Assembly: GCA_947500435.1 (NCBI GenBank)
Contig: CANMRV010000004.1
Coordinates: 62,001-126,000, forward strand
Direction: 5' to 3'
Length of the DNA: 64,000 nucleotides
Origin: an uncultured Flavobacteriaceae bacterium
GTDB lineage: Bacteria; Bacteroidota; Bacteroidia; Flavobacteriales; Flavobacteriaceae
How positions within the stretch are numbered: the first letter of the stretch is position 1; each line of letters begins with the position of its first letter. Shown in pieces: positions 9,401 to 17,159 of the stretch. A program made the translations under genes and the position numbers. Under the pieces are notes generated by a model that made no database searches, was not told where the DNA came from, and was given only the letters and a program-made list of their open reading frames with translations.

Positions 9401-9881
9401 AAACATAAATGTCCTTGAATCCATCGTTATTAATATCTAAAAAGGTTACACCGTTGGCCCATTTCTTTCCTGTATTTATATCGGCTTTAGCAGAAATATC
9501 TTCAAAAACAAGATTTCCCTTATTTAGAAAGAGTTTGTTCGGCACTTGATTTCCACAGAAAAAAACATCTAGTAGGCCATCATTGTTTAAATCTTCGAGA
9601 CCGACTCCTGCACCATTATAGAAGTAGTCAAAGTTGAATAGATTATTAAGCGTCGATACATCTTCTTTTACGGCATTATTAAATATTAATTGGCTTTCAT
9701 CACTAGGTATAGCTTCAAACAAAGGTTTGGAAGACGATTCCTTTTTAGAAGGCAAATTCGATTGCGATTTTTCAGCTGTGGTATCTTGTTTGCACGACAT
9801 AGCAAAAGCCATAGTAATAAGTGCGAGAACAATTTTTTGAAAGCTTTTTAGAGCATTAATATTTAAAGAGAGTCTTGACAA
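6498..9881 (-). CDS. Giant FG-GAP/VCBS repeat lipoprotein with ASPIC/UnbV domain (CRTAC1-like)
   Basis: 1127 residues with a lipoprotein signal ending AFAMSC (Cys30). I count about fourteen calcium-loop repeats of the type DxNxDGxxD: seven in the first half (for example LEDLNNDGLLDVFF, DFDKDGDLDCIVM, DLDNDGDLDLIV) and seven in the second (DINGDGKPDMYIGG, DFDGDGDQDLYVV, DFNQDGFQDCLVGG). Between them, near residues 540-640, is an ASPIC/UnbV segment containing HFGLGKETKVDTVSVVWPSG. Each repeat should form a blade of an integrin-like propeller, giving two propellers around UnbV. Such proteins are common beside SusCD pairs and are thought to bind substrates at the surface. A terminator separates it from the SusCD unit upstream. 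Confidence 0.9.
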   Translation of the reverse strand: MSRLSLNINALKSFQKIVLALITMAFAMSCKQDTTAEKSQSNLPSKKESSSKPLFEAIPSDESQLIFNNAVKEDVSTLNNLFNFDYFYNGAGVGLEDLNNDGLLDVFFCGNQVPNKLFLNKGNLVFEDISAKADINTGKKWANGVTFLDINNDGFKDIYVSQGGPNNRDSRSNLLFINNQDLTFTESAKKYGLADNGITTQSAFFDFDKDGDLDCIVMNENELYGVDPINLKRLVNQDEETAYANSSHLYRNDNGKFKDITKNAGLLRPIFGLGLCVSDINNDNWLDIYIASDYYLPDALFINNQNGTFTESVKSYTNQISFYGMGIDIADINNDELQDIFTLDMASTDHFRSKTLMASMSTGRFSYLVDTEKFQHQYMFNSLQLNMGNNEFNNISQLTETANTDWSWSVLLSDFDNDEDKDIYITNGYRRYALDNDLQRKVFETRRKYGNKVPLAIKQQLYDQMPSEKLANILYQNNNNLNFKDAAQDWGLAAPSFSNGTATGDLDNDGDLDLIVNNMDDNAFLYKNTTRENDLGNYLKVKTTGKNSEAFAKIKISYNGKSQFIEAKRVRGYMSAQDDTAHFGLGKETKVDTVSVVWPSGLIEEKYNITANTSIEFYELKAVARNTSKKSIKPYFKSTNTQNLGLNYKHQENLYDDFEQEILLPYKQSNSGPFITKGDINGDGKPDMYIGGASGQSGQIYIQNDSGFKNLKSSALSNDSGYEDMESVFFDFDGDGDQDLYVVSGGNSFDSGSSYYVDRIYLNDGKGNLSRWDSDILRKNPTSGKTVTTIDFDKDGDLDLLVGNRIKPKHYPKHSSSILYENIGGNLKNITNENADDLKTFGIVNDIVTTDFNKDGWMDFIAVGEWTSIGFFENKQGKFVRKMGGEGIPNTTGWWFSIEETDINNDGFPDYILGNAGKNLKYKANESKPFKIYADDFDGNGSQDIVLSKKYQGEYVPVRGRECSSQQMPFIKGKFPNYTDFAKATLSDIYGDKLKTSYNREVTSFESAMLINDGKGGFTLKALPIEAQLFPILDIVLYDFNQDGFQDCLVGGNIYETEVETPRLDAISGLILLSNGIDGYLPVTNQKSGLYPKGNLKSFELLPYKKEKLLVLGFNNDNLKTSILTDN

Positions 9882-9924
9882 ACTAATTTGGCTTTTAATG
9901 AAGGGTTTTGATTATATCAAAAAT

Positions 9925-9958
9925 AAAAAAACTGCTCGATGTAAATCGAGCAGTTTTT
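9925..9958 (-). terminator. Rho-independent terminator of the susCD-like operon
   Basis: Stem of AAACTGCTCGAT against ATCGAGCAGTTT with a short GTAA loop and long A/T flanks, 28 bases after the stop of the 9986-10858 gene. It separates the SusCD unit from the FG-GAP gene. Confidence 0.85.
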
Positions 9959-9985
9959 AAAATTCTATATAATTTGAAACAGTTA

Positions 9986-10858
9986 CTAGCCGTTACAAAT
10001 GTTGAATACTAATGTGCCTGCCGCTGGACTAGGTCCATCAGATATAGCAGTTTCACCAGTAGGAGCAATAATAGTATAAGAGTGCTCACCTTCAAAACTA
10101 CCAGTCACGTATACAACATTAAATTCAGTTGTACCCGGTGGAACAGTAACCGTTGTGTCAAATTCACTTCCTGATGTGAAAGTTACCTCACTTGTTGTGC
10201 CATCAATGGTTACTTCAAGCTTAGCACCATCCCATCCGTCACCGTACGAATCTCTAAGTTGAAATTCGTAATCACCCGGTACAGGTGATGTCGGAATACA
10301 CTTGATAACCTGACGATATTGAAACGGAGACCTGAAAAACAATTGTGTAATTGTGTTTGTGTTATCCGTACTGGTAAAAGCTCTACCATCAGTTAGTTTA
10401 AGGTTTAAACGATACGTTATTTCATCACCACCGTCAAACTGACCATCAACAACACCTAGTGATGAAAGGGCATCAGCTAGCGTAGTCGAGAAAGTAGCTC
10501 TAGGCAATCCAAATGGTCCAGTTGTAAAAGAACTAGAAGGAATTGTGGTAACTAAAGCTTCAGTTGTTGTAGTTTCTCCATTTGCAGCCGTATTATCAGT
10601 GAAATTGGCAAATACTTCAACTTCGCTTAAAAGTGCTCCATCTTCAATATCCTGAGCCTCGATTTCAAGGTTAAATGTTGAAGAGGTGTCAAACCTATTA
10701 AAGGTCCCAGAGGCATCTATCGTTCTTAAAACAGCACCTCTAGTAACATCAGATGTAACTTGGTCAACAGTCTGGTTACTGTCTTCGCATGAAGTAATTC
10801 CTGCAACAGCAAGCACTGAAAATAATATGAGATTAAATCTATTTTTCATCTTTTTCAT
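9986..10858 (-). CDS. Lipoprotein of unknown function, third gene of the susCD-like operon
   Basis: 290 residues with a lipoprotein signal ending GITSC (Cys24). The N-terminal half is rich in Thr, Ser and Asp and looks like a beta-sandwich. The C-terminal part contains DSYGDGWDGAKLEVTIDG, a motif found in extracellular beta-domains of Bacteroidota. Its place directly after SusD, 3 bases away, matches the SusE/SusF-type accessory surface lipoproteins, but I see no direct similarity to a named family. Probably an outer-membrane surface protein that binds the same ligand as the SusCD pair (inference). Confidence 0.75.
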   Translation of the reverse strand: MKKMKNRFNLILFSVLAVAGITSCEDSNQTVDQVTSDVTRGAVLRTIDASGTFNRFDTSSTFNLEIEAQDIEDGALLSEVEVFANFTDNTAANGETTTTEALVTTIPSSSFTTGPFGLPRATFSTTLADALSSLGVVDGQFDGGDEITYRLNLKLTDGRAFTSTDNTNTITQLFFRSPFQYRQVIKCIPTSPVPGDYEFQLRDSYGDGWDGAKLEVTIDGTTSEVTFTSGSEFDTTVTVPPGTTEFNVVYVTGSFEGEHSYTIIAPTGETAISDGPSPAAGTLVFNICNG

Positions 10859-10861
10859 TTT

Positions 10862-12532
10862 TTAGTTAGCAGGTGGAAATGCAGGACCTGCCGGATTAGT
10901 GTCCCAGAATACTTGAGTATTCATGTCTGTACGCTGCGTTAGATTGTTATTTGTAATTACTTCATTTGAAGGAAGCAAGAATGTTCTTGGGAATGGCCCT
11001 GGATCTAACTCCCAGTTCGGAGCAAGAGTTGTAGGGAATCCTGTTTTTCTATAGAAGTTATAAGCTTCCGCTCCACTACCATACATAGCTATCCAGTATT
11101 GTTCGGCAAAAACATTCATTTTGTCATCACCGGTTGCGGCAGCATAGTCAGCAATAATTCCATCAACATAAGCTGTTACAGCAGCTTCATCAGGAGCAAC
11201 TGATTTATCAGATGTTGCATCAAGAGCAGCAAAACCTTGTACTTTTGCAATTGATTTTTCCATACCAGCTTTTAAGAAAGCAGTTGCATCGCCGCCACTG
11301 GCAAGAGCATTCTGACCTCTCCAAAATTCTACATCAGAAGATAAGATTATTGGCTCAATGCCAGCACCTTGACCTCCAAAACCAAGACCTACACTACCAA
11401 AACTGCTATCGTCAAAACGACCTCCAAAAGGATAAACACCAGCTGCAGCTTTTAAGAATCCATCTGGTGGGCCACCTTCATCGTTACCATGAGATCTACC
11501 CCAATATCCTTCTGGAACAAAACAATAGACAAATCCATCATAATGTAGAGGTGGTGTCGCTGAGCTACAAGCCAAGTTTTCTTCATCTGCAGGAGCGTCA
11601 GCGCCAGGAGTTGCATCACTTTGTCTGTAGAAATAGTAACGTAATCTAGGATCTTGCTTGTTAAGCATATTATTCATTAACCAGTTTGAGCGATAGGCAC
11701 CTGCTCCACTAGGAGTATAGTCACCGGCGTATACTGGGTGGCGAGTGTCAGGGTCTAATTGTCTAGCACCATATTGAAACTGCATATCATCTGCCGCAGA
11801 AGAAATATAATTACCGCCAGCAATAATACTATTAAAAGTACCACTGTCTCCTGTTGTTACAGCTGCTTTTAGACGTACCGTATTAATGAATTTAATCCAT
11901 TGATCCGTATCTCCATCATAAAAGAAGTCACTAGCTCCAATAGGTGCAGGACCAGGAGATAGTAAAGCTTCAGCCTCATCAAGTAATCCTAAGGCGCCAG
12001 CGTAAACAGCAGGACCATCATCTAACATTGGTGCAGGAAATTCATCTGCGTTACCAGCTTGGCTGAAAGCAGCAGTACCTAAATAATCAGTTAATAACAA
12101 TAGGTTATGAGCCTGCAGTGCTTTACCAACACCTACGTGAAAATCGAATTTTCCAGTTCCGTCCAATTCATTTTGCGCTTCTATGTTCTGGATGTTAGTC
12201 CAAAGTCCAACTGCAGCATTATTACCAATACCGTTGAAAGAACTACTATAGGTTCTGGCCCAGTTTCCGCTAAAAGTGGCACCGCCAAAATTATTGAAAT
12301 AATTACGGCCACCCATGTAGTTGATTCTAGTAAGTTGAGCACCTAGAGCATTATAAGTTTGCATATTGGTTACATATGCAAATTGAATTGAATTCAAAAT
12401 TAGATTCGGATCTAACTGATTTTCAGATAGAGCATTAGGGTCTACCCTAAGGTCCAAATCGGCTGTCTCACATGAGTTCAAAAATGAACCCGCGATGAGG
12501 ACAATCATCATATATTTTATTATTTTTTTCAT
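10862..12532 (-). CDS. SusD/RagB-like outer-membrane lipoprotein (SusD-like_2 type)
   Basis: 556 residues with a lipoprotein signal ending SFLNSC (Cys21) and the typical next segment LDLRVDPNALSENQLDPN. Alpha-helical repeats follow, with LQAHNLLLLTDYLG and WIKFINTVRLKAA marking the TPR-like core, and a late QYWIAMYGSGAEAYNFYRKTGFP segment characteristic of SusD-like_2 proteins. SusD proteins form a lid over the SusC channel and capture oligosaccharide or peptide ligands. It sits 25 bases after the SusC gene, as expected for an obligate partner. The substrate cannot be told from the sequence. Confidence 0.93.
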   Translation of the reverse strand: MKKIIKYMMIVLIAGSFLNSCETADLDLRVDPNALSENQLDPNLILNSIQFAYVTNMQTYNALGAQLTRINYMGGRNYFNNFGGATFSGNWARTYSSSFNGIGNNAAVGLWTNIQNIEAQNELDGTGKFDFHVGVGKALQAHNLLLLTDYLGTAAFSQAGNADEFPAPMLDDGPAVYAGALGLLDEAEALLSPGPAPIGASDFFYDGDTDQWIKFINTVRLKAAVTTGDSGTFNSIIAGGNYISSAADDMQFQYGARQLDPDTRHPVYAGDYTPSGAGAYRSNWLMNNMLNKQDPRLRYYFYRQSDATPGADAPADEENLACSSATPPLHYDGFVYCFVPEGYWGRSHGNDEGGPPDGFLKAAAGVYPFGGRFDDSSFGSVGLGFGGQGAGIEPIILSSDVEFWRGQNALASGGDATAFLKAGMEKSIAKVQGFAALDATSDKSVAPDEAAVTAYVDGIIADYAAATGDDKMNVFAEQYWIAMYGSGAEAYNFYRKTGFPTTLAPNWELDPGPFPRTFLLPSNEVITNNNLTQRTDMNTQVFWDTNPAGPAFPPAN

Positions 12533-12557
12533 AATCGTATTGTAATTTAAATCGTTT

Positions 12558-15500
12558 TTAGAATGATGCTCTTAAACTAATTCCATATCTCCTTGCACTA
12601 GGGCCGTTTAAGAAATCAAAACCTTGAGAATTACCTACACCAGCACCTTGAACATTTGGATCAAAGTTTGCACCCGCAGGGGTGTTGTAAGCATCATACC
12701 AAAGGTTGAAACCTTGCGCGGTAATCGATAAAGAACCGAAAGGTGTTTTATCTAAGAATTTAGAAGGGAACGAGTAGCCTAATGAAAGCTCCTGTAAACG
12801 TACAACCGAACCATCGTAAATCTTATTCTCAATTGGGCCAAAAAGCAGGTTACTGAAGTAATAGGTTGAATTGTTAATTTGCTTCGTGTTTGGCACTCCA
12901 TCACTTCCTTGAACAACACCAGGTAATATATAAGTGTTTTCACGATCTTGTGTTTCAACAATTAATCCACGACCTAAAAGAGTTGCAACGGTGTTAGACA
13001 TAATGTCTCCACCTTTAGTATGGCTTAATTGAAAACCAAGACTCCAATTCTTGTATGACATACTATTAATAATATTCATAACATAATCGGGGTTCGGGTT
13101 ACCGATAATCGGCACATTTCCATCAGCATCAACGGTAGTTGTCACGTAGTTACCTGCGCTATTCACCTCAAATCTACCTTGAGCATCTCTACTAATAGCG
13201 GAACCTACAAGAACACCTAATTGCTCTCCTTTGATTGCCGCATTACCGCCAATTACGTTTAGGTTAGTACCACCAGCATAGATGATAATGTCTTGTTCTT
13301 GTTCAGTAACAATGAACTGACTTTTCGTAAAGTTTGCTCTGGTATTCCAGTTAAATCCATCTCTTTCCTCACTTCTGAACCAGTCAACACCCATATCAAT
13401 TTCGATACCATCACCTTCAATTTTACCAACATTACTTTGTCTAAGGGTAAAACCAGTTGAAGGAGATAACGGTTCAAATACAATCAAATCTTTCGTAGTT
13501 CTGTCGAAATAAGTAAAATCTAGTGAAACTCTGTTATCTAAAAATTTCGATTCGAAACCAAACTCAATTTCTGAAAGCAATTCAGGTTTTATGTCTGGAT
13601 TAGCTCGTAAGCTACCTACCTGATTTGTTGAGAACTCACGTCCATCACCAGCAACACCAACAACTTGTTGTCCAACACCTAAGGTCGGATACAATTGAGG
13701 GAAAGTTGATGATTGTCCAATACCAGCTCTCAATTTCAAGAAGTTTAATCCTTTTTGAGATTTGATGCCAGAGAACGATGCAGTAGGTAACCAAGATAAA
13801 CTTGCACTTGGATATGTTCTACTGTTATTCTCTGTGGTAAGGTTAGAAACCCAATCCGTTCTAGTTGACGCAGTTAAGAACAACTGATTGTCATAATCAA
13901 AAGTAGCTTGACCTAAAAGACCAGCAATGTTTTGTTTTACATTAAACTGAATAGGGGTAGTTGTCGCGTAATTAAAGTGACGCTGTACATCGAAAACAAT
14001 TTGATTTGAACTCGCAGCACCCTGAATATCAAATTCAGTCGAACGAGTCGTAGCACCAAGGTTAAAAGTCATTCCCAACTTTTCGGAAAGATCATAATTA
14101 CCATTTAAAGCTATATAGTGATCCCAAATCGTATTGTTATTATCGAAAGTATTTAAGAAACCAAAAATGGCTTGCGAAAACTGAACACCACCTTTATTGG
14201 AGTATTGTGTATTTCTCTCTGTATAGAAATCCATACCCGCACGATATGAAACATTAAGGTTTTCATTAATGTCATATTGCAAAGATGCATTCCAGAAAAA
14301 ACGATTGGTCAACTGTCTGTATTTTACGTTTTTCGCAGTCCATCTTGGATTAATGATACTATTGTTTTGACGATAGTATACCGCTGAACCGTCAATCGGG
14401 CTCTCAAAAGGTAAACCATTCAAGTCAACAGAACGTGGTGTAAAGAATACAGCACCAAAAACTGAAAGCCCTTGAGTACCATTACCACGACTAGCAGCAA
14501 CTGGAGGTGATTTATAATCAGACCTTGAATAGTTCATAGTTGCCGAGACTGTAAATTTATTAGTCAATTTTGAGCGACCACCAACTGAAAGGTTAGTTCT
14601 TCCTAATGAGTTACCAGGAACAAAACCTTTATCATCCAAATAACCGAAGTTTACATTGTATGTTGTATTTCCGTCATCAGAAGCACCATTAATATTAATA
14701 GAGGTATTAGAAATGCCACCATCTGTCAAGAAGTTCTCTAAGTTGTCATAAGGCTTCCAATCATAACGAGCATCTTGTAACTCTGGGAAAGCAGCACGAA
14801 TAGAACCAACACCAGTAGTTGCATACGGGTGAGGCAAGGTTACTGTATTTGGGTCAAAGTCAAAAGATGATGCAAAACTACCAGGATTGGTATATCCTGA
14901 AGGTCCACCTGCTTCAAAACTAGGTCCCCAGTTACTAAAGAACCAACCGAATGATTGGTCAAAACCATTACCATACTTATCTTGGTAATCTGGTGTTGAT
15001 GCCATTTGGTTAACGAAGAAAGATTGATTAATTGTAATTTCCGATTTTTTAACTCCTCCTGCACCGGCAGAACCAGCTTTAGTAGTAATTAAAATTACAC
15101 CGTTCTTACCTTGTGTACCATAAAGTGTTGCTGCTGCAAGACCTTTAAGTACTTCAACTTTCTCAATATTGTTAGGATCTAAATCCAAGAAACGAGAAGA
15201 TCCAGTGTTACCGCTTATAAAGCTACCACCATTATTGGGGTTACCTGCGTTAGTATCACTTGCGAAAGGAACACCATCAACAACAAATAATGCCTGGTTA
15301 CTTCCACTAAAGGAACTTAAACCACGAATTACAACGTTAGTTGCAGATCCTGACATACCACCGGCAGATGTAATCTGTACACCAGAGGCCTTACCAGATA
15401 GAACACGGGCAACATCACCATCAGCTCTTGATTCTAAATCTTCAGAACCTACAGAGGAGACAGCAAAACCAAGCGCCTTTTTCTCTCTTTTAATACCTTG

Positions 15501-15827
15501 GGCAGTTACAACCACCTCTTCTAAGGCTTGTGCATCTTCCGTCATTTGTACATTAATAGTACTACCAGAACCGATTGGTTGTCTCACATCTTTTTGACCG
15601 ATGTAAGAGAAAAGAAGTGTTTGACCTTCACTACCGCTTATAGCGTAGTTTCCGTCAAAATCAGTTTGGGTACCATTAGTTGTACCTTCTACGACGATGT
15701 TAACACCTGGCAGTGGCAGACCGTCTTGATCTGTAACCGTACCGGTAATCGTCTTGTCTTGTGCAAAAGATAAATGCACAACAAACGCCAATAGTAGCGT
15801 TAAGATTCCATTTAATTTTGTTCTCAT
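12558..15827 (-). CDS. SusC/RagA TonB-linked outer-membrane transporter
   Basis: 1089 residues. A signal peptide ends HLSFAQ. Next is a carboxypeptidase-D-like regulatory domain (about residues 25-105, with GTVTDQDGLPLPGVNI), then the LEEVVVTAQGIKREKKALG region and the plug (VLSGKASGVQI, VIRGLSS, ALFVVDGVPF). A 22-strand barrel fills the rest and ends in Phe (RRYGISLRASF), the normal outer-membrane signal. Transport is driven by TonB/ExbBD encoded elsewhere. It is the first gene of a three-gene unit with the SusD and small lipoprotein genes. No local sigma/anti-sigma pair is present, so regulation is not apparent. Confidence 0.95.
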   Translation of the reverse strand: MRTKLNGILTLLLAFVVHLSFAQDKTITGTVTDQDGLPLPGVNIVVEGTTNGTQTDFDGNYAISGSEGQTLLFSYIGQKDVRQPIGSGSTINVQMTEDAQALEEVVVTAQGIKREKKALGFAVSSVGSEDLESRADGDVARVLSGKASGVQITSAGGMSGSATNVVIRGLSSFSGSNQALFVVDGVPFASDTNAGNPNNGGSFISGNTGSSRFLDLDPNNIEKVEVLKGLAAATLYGTQGKNGVILITTKAGSAGAGGVKKSEITINQSFFVNQMASTPDYQDKYGNGFDQSFGWFFSNWGPSFEAGGPSGYTNPGSFASSFDFDPNTVTLPHPYATTGVGSIRAAFPELQDARYDWKPYDNLENFLTDGGISNTSININGASDDGNTTYNVNFGYLDDKGFVPGNSLGRTNLSVGGRSKLTNKFTVSATMNYSRSDYKSPPVAASRGNGTQGLSVFGAVFFTPRSVDLNGLPFESPIDGSAVYYRQNNSIINPRWTAKNVKYRQLTNRFFWNASLQYDINENLNVSYRAGMDFYTERNTQYSNKGGVQFSQAIFGFLNTFDNNNTIWDHYIALNGNYDLSEKLGMTFNLGATTRSTEFDIQGAASSNQIVFDVQRHFNYATTTPIQFNVKQNIAGLLGQATFDYDNQLFLTASTRTDWVSNLTTENNSRTYPSASLSWLPTASFSGIKSQKGLNFLKLRAGIGQSSTFPQLYPTLGVGQQVVGVAGDGREFSTNQVGSLRANPDIKPELLSEIEFGFESKFLDNRVSLDFTYFDRTTKDLIVFEPLSPSTGFTLRQSNVGKIEGDGIEIDMGVDWFRSEERDGFNWNTRANFTKSQFIVTEQEQDIIIYAGGTNLNVIGGNAAIKGEQLGVLVGSAISRDAQGRFEVNSAGNYVTTTVDADGNVPIIGNPNPDYVMNIINSMSYKNWSLGFQLSHTKGGDIMSNTVATLLGRGLIVETQDRENTYILPGVVQGSDGVPNTKQINNSTYYFSNLLFGPIENKIYDGSVVRLQELSLGYSFPSKFLDKTPFGSLSITAQGFNLWYDAYNTPAGANFDPNVQGAGVGNSQGFDFLNGPSARRYGISLRASF

Positions 15828-16277
15828 TTTTTAATTATTTGAATTAGCTAAGCGCAAAAATCATAATTTCATGTTAATAATCCAAACTAATATTAATAAA
15901 ACTTTAAGAAGGTATTTCTTTTTTGCCGGTTACATATAAAACAATTTGCTATTATATCAATGTATTATGTAACAGGCTGGGTTTTTATGGATTTGATAAA
16001 AAAATGGATTTTAACATTTTTGGAAGATTTGAGAAGGCATATTCTTCATTTCCCGATCATCTAAGTCGATTTGTTATCGAATTTGGATTATAATCTAGCA
16101 TGGTTCATTTTGAAATTTAGCATTATTTATTACATAATGGTTTTCGGTAGAAATTGGGTTTAATTTGGATTTTGAAAAAATAAAAGAAATTTAATGTCTA
16201 AGGATTTGAAATATTATGAAATAGTATTACATTTGCCAGCCCTTAAACAGGGGTAAAGTTTTATACATATATAAGGT
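15828..16277. other. 450-base divergent intergenic region between susC-like gene and rpsL
   Basis: No open frame or RNA gene was recognised here. The right end holds the ribosomal operon promoter. The left two-thirds hold an inverted repeat, GTTACATA at 15929-15936 and TATGTAAC at 15966-15973, flanked by CC and GG. A further TTACATAAT at 16130-16138 is the reverse complement of ATTATGTAA at 15964-15972. These could be operator half-sites for the SusC unit or chance AT-rich matches. No convincing CAAAnnTA promoter element for the minus-strand gene was found. Confidence 0.4.
16205..16235 (+). promoter_or_regulatory. Bacteroidota-type promoter of the ribosomal protein operon
   Basis: TTTG at 16205-16208, a 19-base spacer, and TACATTTG at 16228-16235 match the TTTG-N19-TAnnTTTG consensus for the primary sigma factor of this phylum exactly. 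Transcription should start a few bases after 16240, giving a leader of about 35 bases before rpsL. Confidence 0.8.
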
Positions 16278-16652
16278 ATGCCAACAATTTCACAATTAGT
16301 ACGAAAAGGAAGAGTCACAATTACTAAGAAGAGTAAATCGGCTGCTTTGGATTCGTGTCCTCAAAGAAGAGGGGTTTGTACGCGTGTTTATACCACTACA
16401 CCTAAGAAACCTAACTCTGCTATGCGTAAAGTAGCAAGGGTAAGGTTGACGAATGGTAAGGAGGTTAATGCTTACATCCCAGGTGAGGGTCACAATTTAC
16501 AAGAGCACTCGATAGTATTAGTAAGAGGCGGAAGGGTAAAAGATTTGCCAGGAGTTAGATATCACATCGTTAGAGGTGCTTTAGATACTGCAGGTGTTGC
16601 AGGAAGAACCCAGCGAAGATCTAAATACGGTGCAAAACGCCCTAAGAAGTAA
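16278..16652 (+). CDS. rpsL: 30S ribosomal protein S12
   Basis: 124 residues, normal length. S12 lies at the decoding centre. The conserved loops [15 protein letters not shown] and [14 protein letters not shown] are intact, with Lys at the positions (43/44 and 88) where changes give streptomycin resistance, so the protein looks like the sensitive wild type. Asp89, the usual methylthiolation site, is present. First gene of the long ribosomal operon and 24 bases ahead of rpsG. Confidence 0.98.
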   Translation: MPTISQLVRKGRVTITKKSKSAALDSCPQRRGVCTRVYTTTPKKPNSAMRKVARVRLTNGKEVNAYIPGEGHNLQEHSIVLVRGGRVKDLPGVRYHIVRGALDTAGVAGRTQRRSKYGAKRPKK

Positions 16653-16676
16653 TCATAACTTTGTAAAGAAGCAGTA

Positions 16677-17153
16677 ATGAGAAAAAAGCAGGCAAAGAAA
16701 AGGCCATTATTACCAGATCCTAGATTTAACGATCAGCTAGTGACACGTTTTGTGAACATGATGATGTGGGATGGTAAGAAATCGGTTGCTTTTAGCGTAT
16801 TCTACGATGCCATCGATATCGTAGAGGAAAAAAAGACAGACGAAGAGAAAACAGCTCTTGAACTTTGGAAAGATGCATTGTCTAATGTTATGCCTCATGT
16901 AGAAGTGAGAAGTAGACGTGTTGGTGGGGCTACGTTCCAGATTCCGATGCAAATCAGACCAGACCGAAAAATTTCGACAGCCATGAAGTGGTTGATTAGT
17001 TATTCTAGAAAGCGTAATGAAAAAGGTATGGCGGCTAAATTAGCAGCTGAAGTTTTGGCGGCGTCCAAAGAAGAAGGTGCAGCGGTCAAGAAAAGAGTTG
17101 ATACTCACAAAATGGCTGAAGCAAATAAAGCATTCTCTCACTTTAGATTTTAA
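16677..17153 (+). CDS. rpsG: 30S ribosomal protein S7
   Basis: 158 residues. S7 starts assembly of the 30S head by binding the 3' major domain of 16S rRNA. Family segments seen are [17 protein letters not shown] at the N-terminus, [16 protein letters not shown] and [13 protein letters not shown] at the C-terminus. Only 6 bases separate it from fusA, the standard str order (S12-S7-EF-G). The usual fourth str gene, tuf, is not next in line here. Confidence 0.98.
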   Translation: MRKKQAKKRPLLPDPRFNDQLVTRFVNMMMWDGKKSVAFSVFYDAIDIVEEKKTDEEKTALELWKDALSNVMPHVEVRSRRVGGATFQIPMQIRPDRKISTAMKWLISYSRKRNEKGMAAKLAAEVLAASKEEGAAVKKRVDTHKMAEANKAFSHFRF

Positions 17154-17159
17154 TCGGAA

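Noticed and set aside
11212..11649. 145-codon open frame on the plus strand inside the SusD-like gene
   Set aside because: It is antisense to a clearly coding gene, is very rich in Gln, His and Leu as expected for a shadow frame, and shows no family features.
15169..15597. 142-codon open frame on the plus strand inside the SusC-like gene
   Set aside because: Antisense shadow of the conserved plug and regulatory domain; composition is not protein-like.
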